DNA from: Delphinapterus leucas
Taxonomy: Eukaryota; Chordata; Mammalia; Artiodactyla; Monodontidae
Length of the DNA: 64,000 bases
NCBI RefSeq assembly: GCF_002288925.2
Contig: NW_022098023.1
Span: 28,795,650-28,859,649, forward strand
Direction of reading: 5' to 3'
Positions 35,474 to 47,379 of the stretch are shown here, piece by piece. The translations under genes and the position numbers were made by a program. The notes under the pieces are model-generated. The model was not told the DNA's origin. It searched no databases and saw only the letters and a program-made list of their open reading frames with translations. The first letter of the stretch is position 1. Each line of letters begins with the position of its first letter.

Positions 35474-35988
35474 AACACTCAGATTCCTTTGTCTACAGAG
35501 AGAAAAGATACCTTCATCCCCCCAGGCAGATGTGGTGAAGTTTAAACTCTGCTCAGGATAAAGATGGGACCATTTTTACATCCATGAAAATGAACCATTC
35601 ACAGTGCAAGAAGGATGCCAAATACCATGTACATAATTCTTGCTATGGAAAGTTTCCCTATTATTTCAGTTTATCTTCTTTTGAACCAAGACATGAAACT
35701 TGTGAGGTGTTTGCATGTGGCCATTATCGTCATTGGCCTGTGAAGCATTGGACATTTATAGATAATTGATATCAAAGAATTGCCATGCCCATGGACTAAG
35801 AATGATGCTGGCTTTCAAGCAAAAGAGAAAAATTATCATTGTTTATTGTATACTGCCTTTTTGTAATCCTGTACAATTGCATCACGGGTGGGGATAAAAA
35901 GAGGAATATTCTGGTTTATTTCCTAGACTGTTATTTAAAAAAAAAAAAAATGTGTTAGGACGGCATATAAATGTAATAAGTATCACAC

Positions 35989-35996
35989 TGTATATA
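35989..35996 (+). promoter_or_regulatory. Pumilio recognition element in the MYCBP2 3' UTR
   Basis: The sequence TGTATATA fits the UGUANAUA consensus bound by PUM1 and PUM2, which repress or destabilise mRNAs. It is in the sense orientation in an AT-rich 3' UTR. One match of 8 bases can arise by chance, so function is inference. Confidence 0.4.
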
Positions 35997-36152
35997 AAGA
36001 TATCAATGTTTGTCCTGTATAAGAATTACTAAATTACAAATGCAGTTTCATTTAAACTTCTAGGTTAAGTTTGAGCCTGAAATTTTAATGAAGTGCAATA
36101 CTGAGTGTGCCTCATTATCTTGCAGCTGTAAACATATTGGAATGTACATGTC

Positions 36153-36158
36153 AATAAA
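36153..36158 (+). promoter_or_regulatory. MYCBP2 polyadenylation signal AATAAA
   Basis: A canonical AATAAA 680 bases after the stop, followed 40-60 bases later by a GT-rich tract (AAGTGTGTAAGGTGTTGG). No other AATAAA occurs earlier in the 3' UTR, making this the likely main site. Confidence 0.85.
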
Positions 36159-36700
36159 CCACTGTACATTTTTATACAGTGATAAAGTCTAACAAGTGTG
36201 TAAGGTGTTGGCTTGAGAAACAAAATTTAAATACCTAAGGTCTAAAACTCCGTCCAGTTTTCCTTGGAAAGAAATTTACTAACATAGCACAATCATAACC
36301 TTCAAAACTGTTTGTTAGGGAAAATAAGAGTAGTAATGAAGTACAATGTTGGAATCTTAACACTGGAGAGATGGATAGATAGATATTCATAAACAGACAT
36401 ATGCGAAAGATAGAAGAAAATATTTAGGAAATTCAACAACCTCCACCTTATTAACCAGCACTTTTTTCAACATGTATAACAATCAACAGAATCACTAGTC
36501 TTTTCTTTATCTATTATAGACTGTGTGTTTTAGTGGATGTTTTTTACAGTTAACTCATGAAATTGACGCACTGTTGACTTATGATGAGTCATAAATCAGA
36601 TTATATTTATTTCATGAGGCAGACTGATCAAAAGTTCTGATCAGTTTTGTTCTAAATTCCCACTGTTGAAAATAGATCATTTGTCAATAACTATTATTAT

Positions 36701-36900
36701 TTTTTTTTCGGTACGCGGGCCTCTCACTGTTGTGGCCTCTCCCGTTGCGGAGCACAGGCTCCGGATGCGCAGGCTCAGCGGCCATGGCTCACGGGCCCAG
36801 CCGCTCCACGGCATGTGGGATCTTCCCAGACCGGGGCACGAACCCGTGTCCCCTGCATCGGCAGGTGGACTCTCAACCACTGCACCACCAGGGAAGCCCC
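36701..36900 (-). mobile_element. CHR-type SINE, antisense, with target-site duplication
   Basis: T-run, then CGGTACGCGGGCCTCTCACT to CACCAGGGAAGCCC. Flanked by a near-perfect direct repeat AATAAC(T/C)ATTATT at 36,686-36,700 and 36,901-36,915. First element downstream of the MYCBP2 poly-A site. Confidence 0.95.
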
Positions 36901-37456
36901 AATAACCATTATTTTAATGACTTTGTTAAGCATTTGTGAGAAATTTAAAATAATCTTTGCCTTGAAGGAACTTAAAATATAAAGAAAAGATCTAGCCTGA
37001 GCACAGATAACTATTTAGAGAATCTTCTAATAAATTGCATAAAAATGTCCACACCAAATGCTTCAGGGTTTAGGAAAGATGGTTATTAGTGGTTTTTTGT
37101 TTTTGTTATTGTTGTTGGGAGGGGGGGTGGTTAGCTAAGAGGCCCCTGAAGCTTTCCCTTGAAAAATAAGTAGCATTTCAAGCGTGGAGATGTAGAGAAA
37201 GGCAGGAGGAAAAAGGTATGTGTGTAGAAAATTCTGGAATGTGATAGAACAGTGTGAATAGTCCAACTTTCCTTGTGTTGGAGAGCTTACTGCAAAGACA
37301 CAAAAAAATCTGAAGATCACAAAGACTGATCTCTTCATGATATAATTTGTGGATCCACTGTATGTACAGGCGCAGGGCCTTCCTGAGCAAGAAAGGACTT
37401 TGAAACAGTACAGAGATCCCTCTCCATCTAAATAAGACACATCTAAACCATCACTG

Positions 37457-37510
37457 AAAAAGTGATGACACTTTTGATGTGATGACATCACATCAAAAAG
37501 TGATGACACT
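37457..37510. repeat. Palindrome flanked by direct repeats
   Basis: Arms TTTTGATGTGATG (37,472-37,484) and CATCACATCAAAA (37,486-37,498) are perfectly complementary around one base. The same 16-mer, AAAAAGTGATGACACT, flanks them at 37,457-37,472 and 37,495-37,510. Upstream, CATCACT/AGTGATG forms another small hairpin. Confidence 0.9.
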
Positions 37511-37793
37511 GAAAATGATAACACTTTCTTTTAAAATCTCTCAAGAGAAGGACATTATGCAAACTTCCTTCCTTATTATGACAATGCCCCAGAATTACAA
37601 GCAATTTTTAACTGCCCAATGGGTTCAAAAGCGAGGAGAGTGATTTCTTGTTACTGAGGGCACTCTGGGTGGTCCCAAGTCAAGCTGAAAGGGTTGCAGG
37701 CAGGGCTAGTTCAATTTCAATCTCCAGAATACTTTGGATTTATGATTCAGGAAGAAACAGAAAAGGGTCCTAAAGGCACTCGCTTGTTTATAT

Positions 37794-37812
37794 CCCCCCC
37801 CCCCACCCCCCG
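37794..37812 (+). repeat. Poly-C tract C11-A-C7
   Basis: Eleven C, one A and seven C, followed by an ACACAC run. Low-complexity sequence; possible i-motif or G-quadruplex-prone on the other strand. Confidence 0.9.
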
Positions 37813-38954
37813 AACACACACACATTTTCTGACAAAGGGCTAGCTGGGATTCTCTACCCACGTTCAAAAGAGGTTCCAGAACCTTCAGGGCAACACAGTT
37901 GTTTTCTTCAAAACGATCATTCTACCATGAGGATGTTGGGCAACAGGCATCAGGAAGGGATGGTGACACTGCTCCCAGACAACCCCTCAGCCCCAGCTTC
38001 TACCTCTCAGCACCTGCTCGCAAAGCTCTGCCTTTCACAGTAATCTCGTAATCTCGTTTCATGCCCAAGCCTGTGGGAGAACACTGAGGGCACAGGTTCA
38101 GGATTGGCTTTCAGTGTTTCCCAAAAACACAAAGTAGGTCAGAGACAGAAGCAGTTCGTAGGTTTACCCCAGAAAACCAGATGTGATGAGGCCATTGTGA
38201 ACATATCTGACTTAAATTCATCGGCCACAGTAATGAAACTAACCTTGAGAATGCCATGCAGATAGGAGGCATCATGGACACTTGAGAAATGTAAGCTGCA
38301 GTGTGTAAATGGGAAGGAAAAAGAAAGGGAAACTATGGAGATTGCTTGACAGTCATGAGCCGTCTCAAATTAATACGCTGGTAATAGGGATAAAAGCAAA
38401 GTCCTAAAACATCCTCACAATGACTCCAGCTTATCTTCGTTTATGAGGAAGCTATTTTTAGTCATATTCCAAGCATCTCAAAACCAGAAAAGCATTTTAT
38501 GAATAGATACGTTCTGACAAAGCACAGAAGGCAGATGGCTTTGGCATACTTTTGGCTCAAGCATACCGTGCACAAAGGTTTCAAATGCTGTGCAGGATAC
38601 CAGGCAGTAAACAGAAAGCAGAATCATGAGAGCAGGTGTTGGGGAATCTGGAAACAAACTCTTTTCCTGTTATAGTTTCAGGCCTGGAAAAAGCCATTTT
38701 TCTTAGGCAGTTTTCTGGCCAGTGTGTTTAGGTCTAAAACCTCCATCAGTAAGCATACTTGAAAAATATACACAGTTCACTATTAACTTCTCATATATAA
38801 CGATTACTTATTCACCTTCTTTTTCAGATTTTTCAGCCCAACATTTCTCCCTGGCCACTTTGTCACTGAATTCCACCAGTACCTAGCCACACGTGTTTCT
38901 GACAGATGGAACACCGCCTCTTGTTTTCCTGAAAACTGCCAACAGTACATAAAC

Positions 38955-39130
38955 GGTGCTGAAACAGAAGCCTGGGGACTTGGGTTCAAGCCCTGATTCT
39001 GCCTCGGTTTTGGCTGTGTGACCTTGAGTCAGCCACTAATTCCTTTCGGTCACAACTTCTTGGAAATAATAATACCTAATCTAAATCAGTTGAGGAAGCA
39101 TTTACAAAAGTGCTTTATCCCACGTAAAGC
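38955..39130 (+). repeat. MIR SINE, sense
   Basis: GGGACTTGGGTTCAAGCCCT, GGCTGTGTGACCTTGAGTCA and a diverged tail are MIR in order. Confidence 0.8.
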
Positions 39131-39164
39131 ATTATTTGAAAGTGAAGAGTAAAGAAGAGAAGAA

Positions 39165-39450
39165 CATTTATTCAACGCCTCCTCAACAGTTGCCACTGAA
39201 TTATAAGCATTTTATTTAATCCTCCCAGCAACTCTGTTGCTTCCCCCAAAAGAGCTGCTAGGCAGACAACTGAGTAGGTAAAACAGTTATCAATCTCATT
39301 TCAGCAGATGACTTTAATCTCATTTCAGCTGCTTAAAGAAGTTAAAGAACTTGCATTAGATGCCAGCTGATCTAATACAGATTTGGCTGGAAAAAACCTG
39401 CGATGTGAATCCAGGTCTTTCTGTGTCTCAAACCCAAGTTCTTCCTACCC
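39165..39450 (-). repeat. MIR SINE, antisense, interrupted
   Basis: TTTATTTAATCCTCCCAGCA, GTTAAAGAACTTGCATTAGA and GAATCCAGGTCTTTCTGTGT are MIR read in reverse with extra bases in the middle. Confidence 0.65.
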
Positions 39451-39589
39451 CATCATGCTATTACTATTACATTGCCAACTGGTCCTGTGAAAAGAAGTAA
39501 CTCATGAAACAGAAACTGGACACCGGTAATATGGGCAAGATTGCCAAGGGAACAAGACAGGCTTTGCCTCAAGGACTGTGCAGGGTAGA

Positions 39590-40030
39590 TCCAGAGGGAC
39601 CCGGCGCCCACCTTCTTCATGGCGGGTGTGAGCAAGGGGTCAGCTGCCAGCCTGCACCTGCCCCACCTAGGGGATCCGCCACAGCATTTGATCCAAAGCC
39701 ACACTCTTCCCCTGCAGCCCTGGCCAGTGACAGAGCATGGCAGGGTACCAGGGCCTGGCCGTGTCTGCCCAAAGAAGCGCTCCTTTGTGGGCCATCTGTA
39801 CACCAGGACTCGGGCTAGCCCAGCCAAGAGAAGTTCCTTGGAGCTGTGCTGCAGTCAGAGCCTTTTCCTGCCCGGCACTCCTTCCCCCTGTCCTGGGGTG
39901 GATGCCAAACCTGCGTGGCAGTCTGAACGCTCCCTCGCCCACTCCTGCCCCCTCACACCTGGATCTTTCAGAGGCACCACTCCCAACAGATTCCTTGCAC
40001 TTCTAACTTTATCTTGGCATAGAGGACTTG
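39590..40030. other. GC-rich intergenic block, origin unknown
   Basis: A 440-bp block clearly richer in G+C than its surroundings, open in several frames on both strands (for example 39,619-40,035 plus and 39,667-39,942 minus). No family sequence is seen in any frame. The end, CCTTGCACTTCTAACTTTAT, recalls a repeat, possibly an old LTR, that I cannot name. Confidence 0.4.
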
Positions 40031-40794
40031 GCTGAGTGAAACAGGATAATACGTTTTAAATGACTGACTTAACGGCTGCTTCATTTCACAAGCGACATAA
40101 GGGAGCTAAGAAAAAAAATGCATAGGCTATAAAAGAAGTACTGGAGGGAGTTACAGTGAAGAAAAATTATGAAACAAAATCAAAGCTGAGGTTAGAGGAG
40201 AGTGTCCAGTAAGTGACTGTATAAACTATGGTTACACAGTCTTACATAGTCTCTAGAGAGAAGGCCATCAACTTAGTTAACAAAGCAGGACAAGAAGCAT
40301 GTTCGGTTAGGACTTACAAGGTCCATTTCCTCAAAAAGAACAAAGCTGGTATTTCAGCCTAGTCTTGCAGGACGGATAAGTTTTGAGAGGCACAAGTGAA
40401 AAAGGCATTCCAGGGAGAGAGTGTGGTGAAAACTAAGGTGTTGGTGTGTTCCTCCAAAGTGGAAGTAAGCTGTTTTGCTTCATCAATTCATTTAATAAAT
40501 AGTTGAGCACGTGTTCTATTTCCACTTGACAGTACATGCTCACAAGGATGGGAACTGTGTTCCCACTTGCTTAGTAACCATGAGTAACACACAGAAGTTG
40601 CCTGATAAGTGAACTGTACAAGTTAGTAAATACATGCAGCACTGGGCCAGGTGCTAGGGATGAGACGGCCACAGAACACAAATACGGAACCATGTAAGTA
40701 ACACAATGTTATTAAGAACTATAATCAAAGTTTTCTAAAAATATGAGAGAGCATTTGTTGAGGGCTTACAGTGGTCAATCTCTGTGTAATGCCT

Positions 40795-41285
40795 GGGTAT
40801 GGTAGGCAGAATAACAGCCCCCCAAATATGGCCACATCCTAATCCCCAGCGGGTATAATTATGTCACCTTATATGGTGAAAGGGACTTTGCAGATGTAAT
40901 TAAGGGTACAGACTTTGAGATGGGGAGATTTTCCTGGATTAACCTGGTGGGCTCGATGGGATCACAAGAGTCCTCACATGGGAAACAGAGGCAAGAAGGT
41001 CAAAGTCACGGAAGGAGATGTGGTGACAGAAGCAGAGCTCAGAGATAGAGACTTGAAGACCCTACACTGTTGGCTTTGAAGACGGAGGAAGGGGCCAGGA
41101 ACCAGGGAATGCAGGCAGCCTCTAGAAGCTGGAAAAGACAAGGAAACATTTTCACGCAGAGCCTCCAGAAGGAATGCAGCTCTGCCATCACCTTGATTGG
41201 AGCCCATTTGGACTTCTGACCCCCTGAACTGTGCAATAATAAAGTTGTGTTATTTCAAGCCACTAAGTCTGAGGTAATAAGAAAC
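40795..41285 (+). mobile_element. MaLR-type solo LTR, sense
   Basis: GGCAGAATAACAGCCCCCCA, GGGACTTTGCAGATGTAATT, AGCCTCTAGAAGCTGGAAAA and TATTTCAAGCCACTAAGTCT follow an ERVL-MaLR (MLT1-like) LTR. No internal genes are present. Confidence 0.75.
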
Positions 41286-42260
41286 AAACACAATGGGCTT
41301 CACATGCATTATGACATTTTCATCTTCCCACAAACCTATTAACTCTTATTTTCCCTTTGCAGATGGGGCAATTCCAGTCTCACAGAGGTTAAATAACTAG
41401 CCCAAGGCTTTGTAAAGACTTGGTATCAAAAGACAAAGTATTTAAGATATCTCAATAATTTTTTAAATTGCTTACATATTGAACTGGTGATATTTTGGAT
41501 ATACTGAGTTAAATAAAATATTTAATATTAAAATTAATTTCACCTATTCCTTTTTAGCTTTTTTAAAATGTGGAGTCTAGAAATTTTAAGTTATATGTAT
41601 ATGGCTTGCATATATTTTTAAATGAACTATCCTGGCCTAGAATCTCCTTCTCAACTGTTTGGATTTTATCACGCATCTTTGGATTTTTTTTTTTGAGAAA
41701 GAGACAGGGGCTTTAGGAAGGTAACGCAAGAAGCAGGTTAGGTGGTCTGAAAGACACTGCCCTTGGAGAAGTCTCAGGAAGAGTTGATAAAGGTTCTTGT
41801 CACAGGTTCTTAAAACAGACTTCTTTCCTTTGAGGAGTCTACAATCTAGCCCTAGATAGAGTTAAAATTCCAAGAGACAGCCTAAAATGAAGTAGTTTCA
41901 TTGGGCTAATATGCCTGAGAGGGAGAGGTATGCTGGCGTAACTCAGAGGAGAGAAGTGGGGTTGCTGAGGTAAGACGCCACAGAGGCGTGAGTGTCCTCA
42001 TATGCGGAGTTGGAGTGGTGATAATAAGAGCAACGTAGCTAACACTCACTGGGCGTTGACTATGTGCCTGCGACTGACGTACGTGCTTCACGTACCGTTA
42101 ACTCATTCAATTCTAATGGCAACTCTGTGGTAGATATAAAATAATAACATTATTATTATTCCATTTTACAGATGAGGAAACTGAAGCACAAAGAAATGCA
42201 GTAACTTGTCCATGCTTGCATATCCAGTAAAGGCAGAACAAGGATCAAAACCTGAGCCCC
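41286..42260 (-). repeat. Two MIR copies, antisense
   Basis: One at about 41,290-41,425 (TGCAGATGGGGCAATTCCAG, GAGGTTAAATAACTAGCCCA) and one at about 42,030-42,260 (CACTGGGCGTTGACTATGTG, TTTTACAGATGAGGAAACTG, AGTAACTTGTCCATGCTTGC). The AT-rich stretch between them has no assignment. Confidence 0.8.
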
Positions 42261-44340
42261 CGACCCAGGTGCCAGACCTTCTCCATCCCACTCTGGAGCA
42301 GCTTCGACTGAGCAGTGGAGACTTACAGCTCTCAAGTTTGCAGGACCCCAGAAAGGCCTGAGGAGATGCAAGTTCCTCCTCTTGTGGGGAAACGCCAAAC
42401 TGGGGGACCTGAAAGGAAAGAGCTTCAGAGAAAGGAGAGGAATTGGGGAAGGAGAAAAAGAGGTCAAAGAGTGGGAAAGAAACTGTGAGCATCCTCCTTA
42501 TAAAACCATACATCTACAAGGCCCTTCCCTTGTGTGATTCAAAGGGATGACTACGTTAATGCTAAAGGTTCTGTCCCTCCCCAGCTCAACTGCTCCTCGG
42601 AGAGCTACCTGACCTCAGAAGAGAACTCCATGCATCTTTCTCATACAAGATCTGTGTCTGAGCTGCCCACATGGAAGGCAGGAAATCCTGCAAAAAGAGG
42701 CAGTCATCAGGCCCACTCATCTTCCTAGAACTCCATCCGAGAGAAGCGTACCCCCAGCCGCCACCCCTGTGTTACTCGGCAGACTCATGCTTGGTTAACG
42801 GCAGCTATGGAGAGATGCCACCCCTAGCCTCACTCCCAGACACAGGACACAGCGGGAACAAATTCCATGATCGCCCTTCAGTTAAAAGGAAACATTGAAG
42901 AACTAAGGAGGAGACTTTCCAGGTCAAGTTCGCACTGGTAAGGAGTTTTGGTTGCAAGCAAAAGAAAGCAAATGCAGAGTAACTTCAGCAAGCCAGAAAA
43001 AAGGCAATCGCTGGGATACCGCCGGGTCTTGAGAACAGGTTAGGACCAGCGCTCGGGCTGTGGTTTCGTCTCTCCTCTAGGTCCTCTCTCTGCATCCATC
43101 TTGCTCTCCTTCCTTCTCACTGCAGACCACGCCTCTCTGCTTTCCAGGCCATGTGGTAGAAAGTGACCACCTATAACCCCTGTGTCTGTATGTTCCCAGT
43201 CCAAACACCCAAGGAAGGGAATACTCTCTTTCCTTCCGTATTAATTCCAAATTCCCAGCGGGGAGGACTGTCTTAACTTGAATGACGTGTCCATTTCTGG
43301 ACCAATCAACTATGGATGGGGCCTAGGTTCACGTGCTACAGGAAACCACTACTAAAACCAAGCAGATGGGGAGGGGCTTCTCCCCAAAAGAGCTACTAGG
43401 CGACAACTAAGTGTTCACTACAGATTTCAGTCTTGGGCAGTAGTTGAACACAATGACCTTCTAATTATGATTCTATCATCTTACCAAATCCTGGCCTTGT
43501 GCTTCCCTTGCCAGTTGGATAGACTGCCTGCCTCTCTTCTCTTTAATTCCATTATTTTCTTCGAGATTCGATTCAAAACTGACCTTGATCAACGAATGAG
43601 CTCCGCCCATCTATCCCTATTCTACTCTGCATCTCGTGCCCTCAGCACTCTTGTATACTACCTGATTAGGAACTTATTAATACATCGCTGTACAAGTGTT
43701 TTCTGTTTCATTGGTGGATGTTATCCCTTTAGACAGCTATAGAAGGACACAGACCTTGTCCCTTTCCTCCTCTGTTACACCAAGCACCATGTAGACAGTG
43801 GAGGAGAAAGGAGGACCACGATAGAGTTCCTTTCTCCTGTTCTATTAACAGATTTCCTGTTTTCTGTGAGGGGGCTCCCCGTTCCTTGTGGGACTTGTGA
43901 CACTGGTGAATCACAAAAGCACAGGGTTCCTTGTACGATTTGGAGCCTCTGGTCCATAATCAAACTTGCTTATCCCCATTTACCTTTTAGGATTCTCCCT
44001 CTCCCGCAACATCTATCTGCCCATCTACTCCCCACGACGGATTTATTTTAGTTGCAACATGGCTCAAATCCGGGACACTACACCATGTAATACAAACAGA
44101 AGCCCCATCCTGTCATGTTCTTTCACGCTTCAGAGAAACACTTACCGAGCCAGGAACTGTTCCGGGAGCCTAGGATCTGCAAACAAACCCAACTAAGACT
44201 CATGTTTTCATGGTGCTTATTATATCCGAGTTGGGACATTACATAACAGACATACAATATGTAATATGCTAGGAGGTGATAACGTGCTGTGATAAAGGAA
44301 AAAGAGGTCAAGGGGGCTCCGGAGTGTTATTGTCACTGTT
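42261..44340. other. Intergenic, little recognised
   Basis: A possible diverged DNA-transposon or LTR piece at about 43,030-43,350 (ACCAATCAACTATGGATGGG, GGTTCACGTGCTAC), not named. Open frames here are short, on both strands, and show no family sequence. Confidence 0.35.
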
Positions 44341-44344
44341 TTGT

Positions 44345-45000
44345 CCTGGTTTTATTTTTTGGTTTTGGTAGTACATTGTTGAATTTGATTACCTAATATT
44401 TCTTTTTGAATTTTTGCACCTATTTTCAGAAGAGAAATGGGGCTTCGGTTTTCCTTTCTTTTCCATATTTGGTTTGGGAGCGATGATTATACTAGCTTCA
44501 TAAAATGACCTGGGCAGCTTTTCTTCTTCAACCTTTTTCTCAAACAACTTGTAGAAGAAAGGATTAACTTACTTGGGAGTCTGGTAGGGCTCAGTTATAA
44601 CTCCCTCCGGGTCTAGGGTTATTTGGGAGGAAAGGGCTTTGCCAATTACATCAATGTTTATTGATCTATTCAAATTCTCTACTTCTTCCTGCCAATTTTG
44701 GCATTTTGTATTTTTCTAGGACTTTACTTGTTTTATCTAGGCTTTCAATTTTATTAGCTAATAATTATTTACAACATACTTTTATTGTTTTAAATACCTA
44801 CGGTGGCTATATTTGTTCCCCCTTCAAAAAATTTTTGTACTTTGTTAATTTGCAACTCTTTTTCCTAATCAATCTGACTAGAGTTGTATCTACTTTATTC
44901 ACTTTTATTTGAACCAGCTTTTGTTTTTGATAATCTTCTCTATTTTTTTCCCTATTTTGTTGATTCCTGTCCTTGTCTTTATTATTTAATTCTCTTCCAG
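44345..45000 (-). mobile_element. Old L1 ORF2 relic, antisense
   Basis: CTAGCTTCATAAAATGACCT, TTTATTGATCTATTCAAATT, TTTGTATTTTTCTAGGACTT and TTATTTGAACCAGCTTTTGT are the L1 reverse-transcriptase region read in reverse. Confidence 0.8.
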
Positions 45001-45520
45001 TTATCTACTACTGCATGACAAACCACTTAACGCCTTACTGGACTGAAACGGGTATTTATTATTGTCTCTTGGAGTTCACTGAGCATTGCACTGTGATGCT
45101 TTGTTTTCTTCTGGTATGGTGACTGGTTCTTCTGGCACACTGTCTGAAGAGTAAGCATCCCAAGAGACCCAAATCAAAGCTGTAAGGTTTCTTAAGACCT
45201 AGCCTCAGAAGTTTTAAAATGTCACTTCTGCCTCATGCTACTGGTGAAACAAATCACCAGGGCAAGCCCAGGTTCAAGGGCAAGGGAACTGGACTTCATC
45301 TCTCCTTTTTTTTTTTTTTTTTGGCCGTGCCATGTGGCTTGCAGGATCTTAGTTCCCTAACCAGGGATCGAACCCACACCCTCTGCAGTGTAACCGCAGA
45401 GTCCTAACCACCGGACCGCCAGGGAATTCCCTGGACTTCATCTCTTAATGTGAGAAGCAGCATTTGACCACACACAAGGGAAGAATAGGTGGTAGCCATC
45501 TTGTAAACAACATTATACTA
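44998..45520 (+). repeat. Unnamed mammalian interspersed repeat, split by a SINE
   Basis: ATCTACTACTGCATGACAAA, CACTTCTGCCTCATGCTACT and GGCAAGCCCAGGTTCAAGGG on the left, TGTGAGAAGCAGCATTTGAC on the right. Similar starts are seen near 405 and 63,195. Family not assigned. A CHR SINE is inserted at 45,304-45,430. Confidence 0.55.
45304..45430 (-). mobile_element. Short CHR SINE, antisense, 15-bp target duplication
   Basis: T-run, GGCCGTGCCATGTGGCTTGC, AACCAGGGATCGAACCCACA, ending CGCCAGGGAATTCC. Flanked by identical CTGGACTTCATCTCT at 45,289-45,303 and 45,431-45,445. Confidence 0.95.
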
Positions 45521-46909
45521 TCCTTGATGCTTTGGATTTTTTCTGTTGCTTTTTCTTGTGATTTATTGAGTTAAATATTTGGCTTTTGTTGAATTGTACT
45601 TGTTTCTGAGTAACTATTTAAAATTACGAATTTCACTCTAAGAGTTAGCATAGATGTTTTTCACAAATACTGATATATATGGTATTTTCACTATCATACA
45701 AGAAAAATTTTCTTAATCTCTGCACTGGCAATTCTGGCAACCCTGTCCAACAGGGTTGGTAACAAAATATTCTTCGCTGTTGGACCACACTACTCCACCG
45801 CCACCCTCTCCCTTCCCTCCAGACTGATATTGACTAACACAAGTGGTAAACTTAAATAGGTATTGAATGATTTTAAAATAAGCACACGATGCTTTTTTCA
45901 AAAATGTAAAATAAAATCTTTCAATAACAAAAACAGGAAAGAAAAGGAAGCGTTAGATAGGCAAGGTGTGCTAAGATCCCATGCTTGCCTTCTTTAGAGA
46001 GAGGATAGACTGTAATGAGGAATTAAAAGGGGACTACAATTAGAGTGTGAAAATTTTAATGTGATGTAATATATACTAGTTATGTTTGCTGATTTGGTTT
46101 AATGTGTTTTGCTGATCATTTATTCTGTTAACCTAGCTTTCAATAAATGGGCTTGTATTTGACTTGTTTTTTCTTCCTCTTATAATTATCACAGCCTGTC
46201 TTCCTATTGTCCTTCAGCAGCCAGTCACGGAGGAACCTAAAAAATGTTGCAGTGCAGGTACACATTATTATGTTGCTAGAGACTTTGTTCCTTGTGACCT
46301 GATGATCAGAGAGCCAGGCCCTAATGAAGAACAGTGGCATCTTCCCGCGTTGAATCTTGCTGTCATCTTGCACATGGCTTCCTAGCTCAGTTTTGTGGAG
46401 GGCTGCCTGGGCTTCACTGCCTTCTAGTCTCTTACACATGGGTCAGATCCTTGAAAAGACATCTATGTTTGGATGAAAAATTACTTTCTTTTTATTTTTG
46501 AGGGAGGGAAGGTGCATGATTCAAGTTATGATTTTGCACCTAAGGACAGTTCTAACTTTAAGAAAACCCAGCATCCCCAAAATCCAAACGTTTAAAACAA
46601 GCTAACCAGGTAGCAGTTAAAAAGATGCCTCCACTTACAAAAGGCTTCACCAGAGTTTTCTTTTAAATAGCCATCTACTCCCTTACACTTTCCTCATTGT
46701 GTTTCAGAAAGCAACTTACAAATTTCAGGAGTCTACTTCATAAAGGCGATTTTTAAAAAATCACCTGTAATCCCAGAGTTGACACTGTCACCATTCGGCT
46801 TTAATTCCCCGCAGTTTTAAAAGACACCTTATGCATACATGATGAATATTATTATGCTATACCTGTCATGGTCTATATGGTGTGTATTATTACAAGCTGT
46901 ATTTTACCC
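45521..46909. other. Intergenic run-up to the CpG island
   Basis: AT-rich, no recognised repeat or gene. Open frames at 46,140-46,439 (minus) and 46,164-46,385 (plus) overlap each other and show no family sequence. Confidence 0.35.
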
Positions 46910-47379
46910 CCTCGGGTTACGCGGCGCAGGTGTGGCCATCGGAGTTCCCGCCTCGCGCGCGGAGATGTGTCCGCTGCAGCAGCTACTGTTTATCCTTCGG
47001 CCCGAGCCAGTTGCTGGGTTACAGCCGGCTCCAGAGACTCGCCCTTCTTTCTTCTCGCTGCTCCACCTCCCTAAACTTCCAGTTTCCACCGCAGAGAGTC
47101 TCTTAGGCATCTAGCTGGCTCCAGCCCTCCCACCTTCGGTTTCAAGACGAAAAACCCCGAAAAGCCGCAGTCACGTATCCGGGAGGAAAGCGGCAGACAC
47201 TCCAGCCTGAACCAGGTGACTGAGGCCCGCGGCCGCGCGGGGCGGCGCGCGCTCCCGCATGGGCGCGGCCTCCTCCCGCCCCCCGCCTCGCCCTCCGCGG
47301 ACGCGCCGCGGCGGAGACGCGCCCGCCCCCCTCAGCGGAGACGCGCCGGGGGAAGCGGGCGGCCGCGAGCGCGGGCGCC

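Larger units (their letters stand above)
35474..36180 (+). other. MYCBP2: MYCBP2 3' UTR
   Basis: Runs from the TAG stop to the presumed cleavage site just past AATAAA. It is AT-rich, with an A-run around 35,937-35,950 and a Pumilio-type UGUAUAUA at 35,989-35,996. The exact 3' end is inferred; a GT-rich stretch at 36,195-36,215 fits a downstream processing element. Confidence 0.8.
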
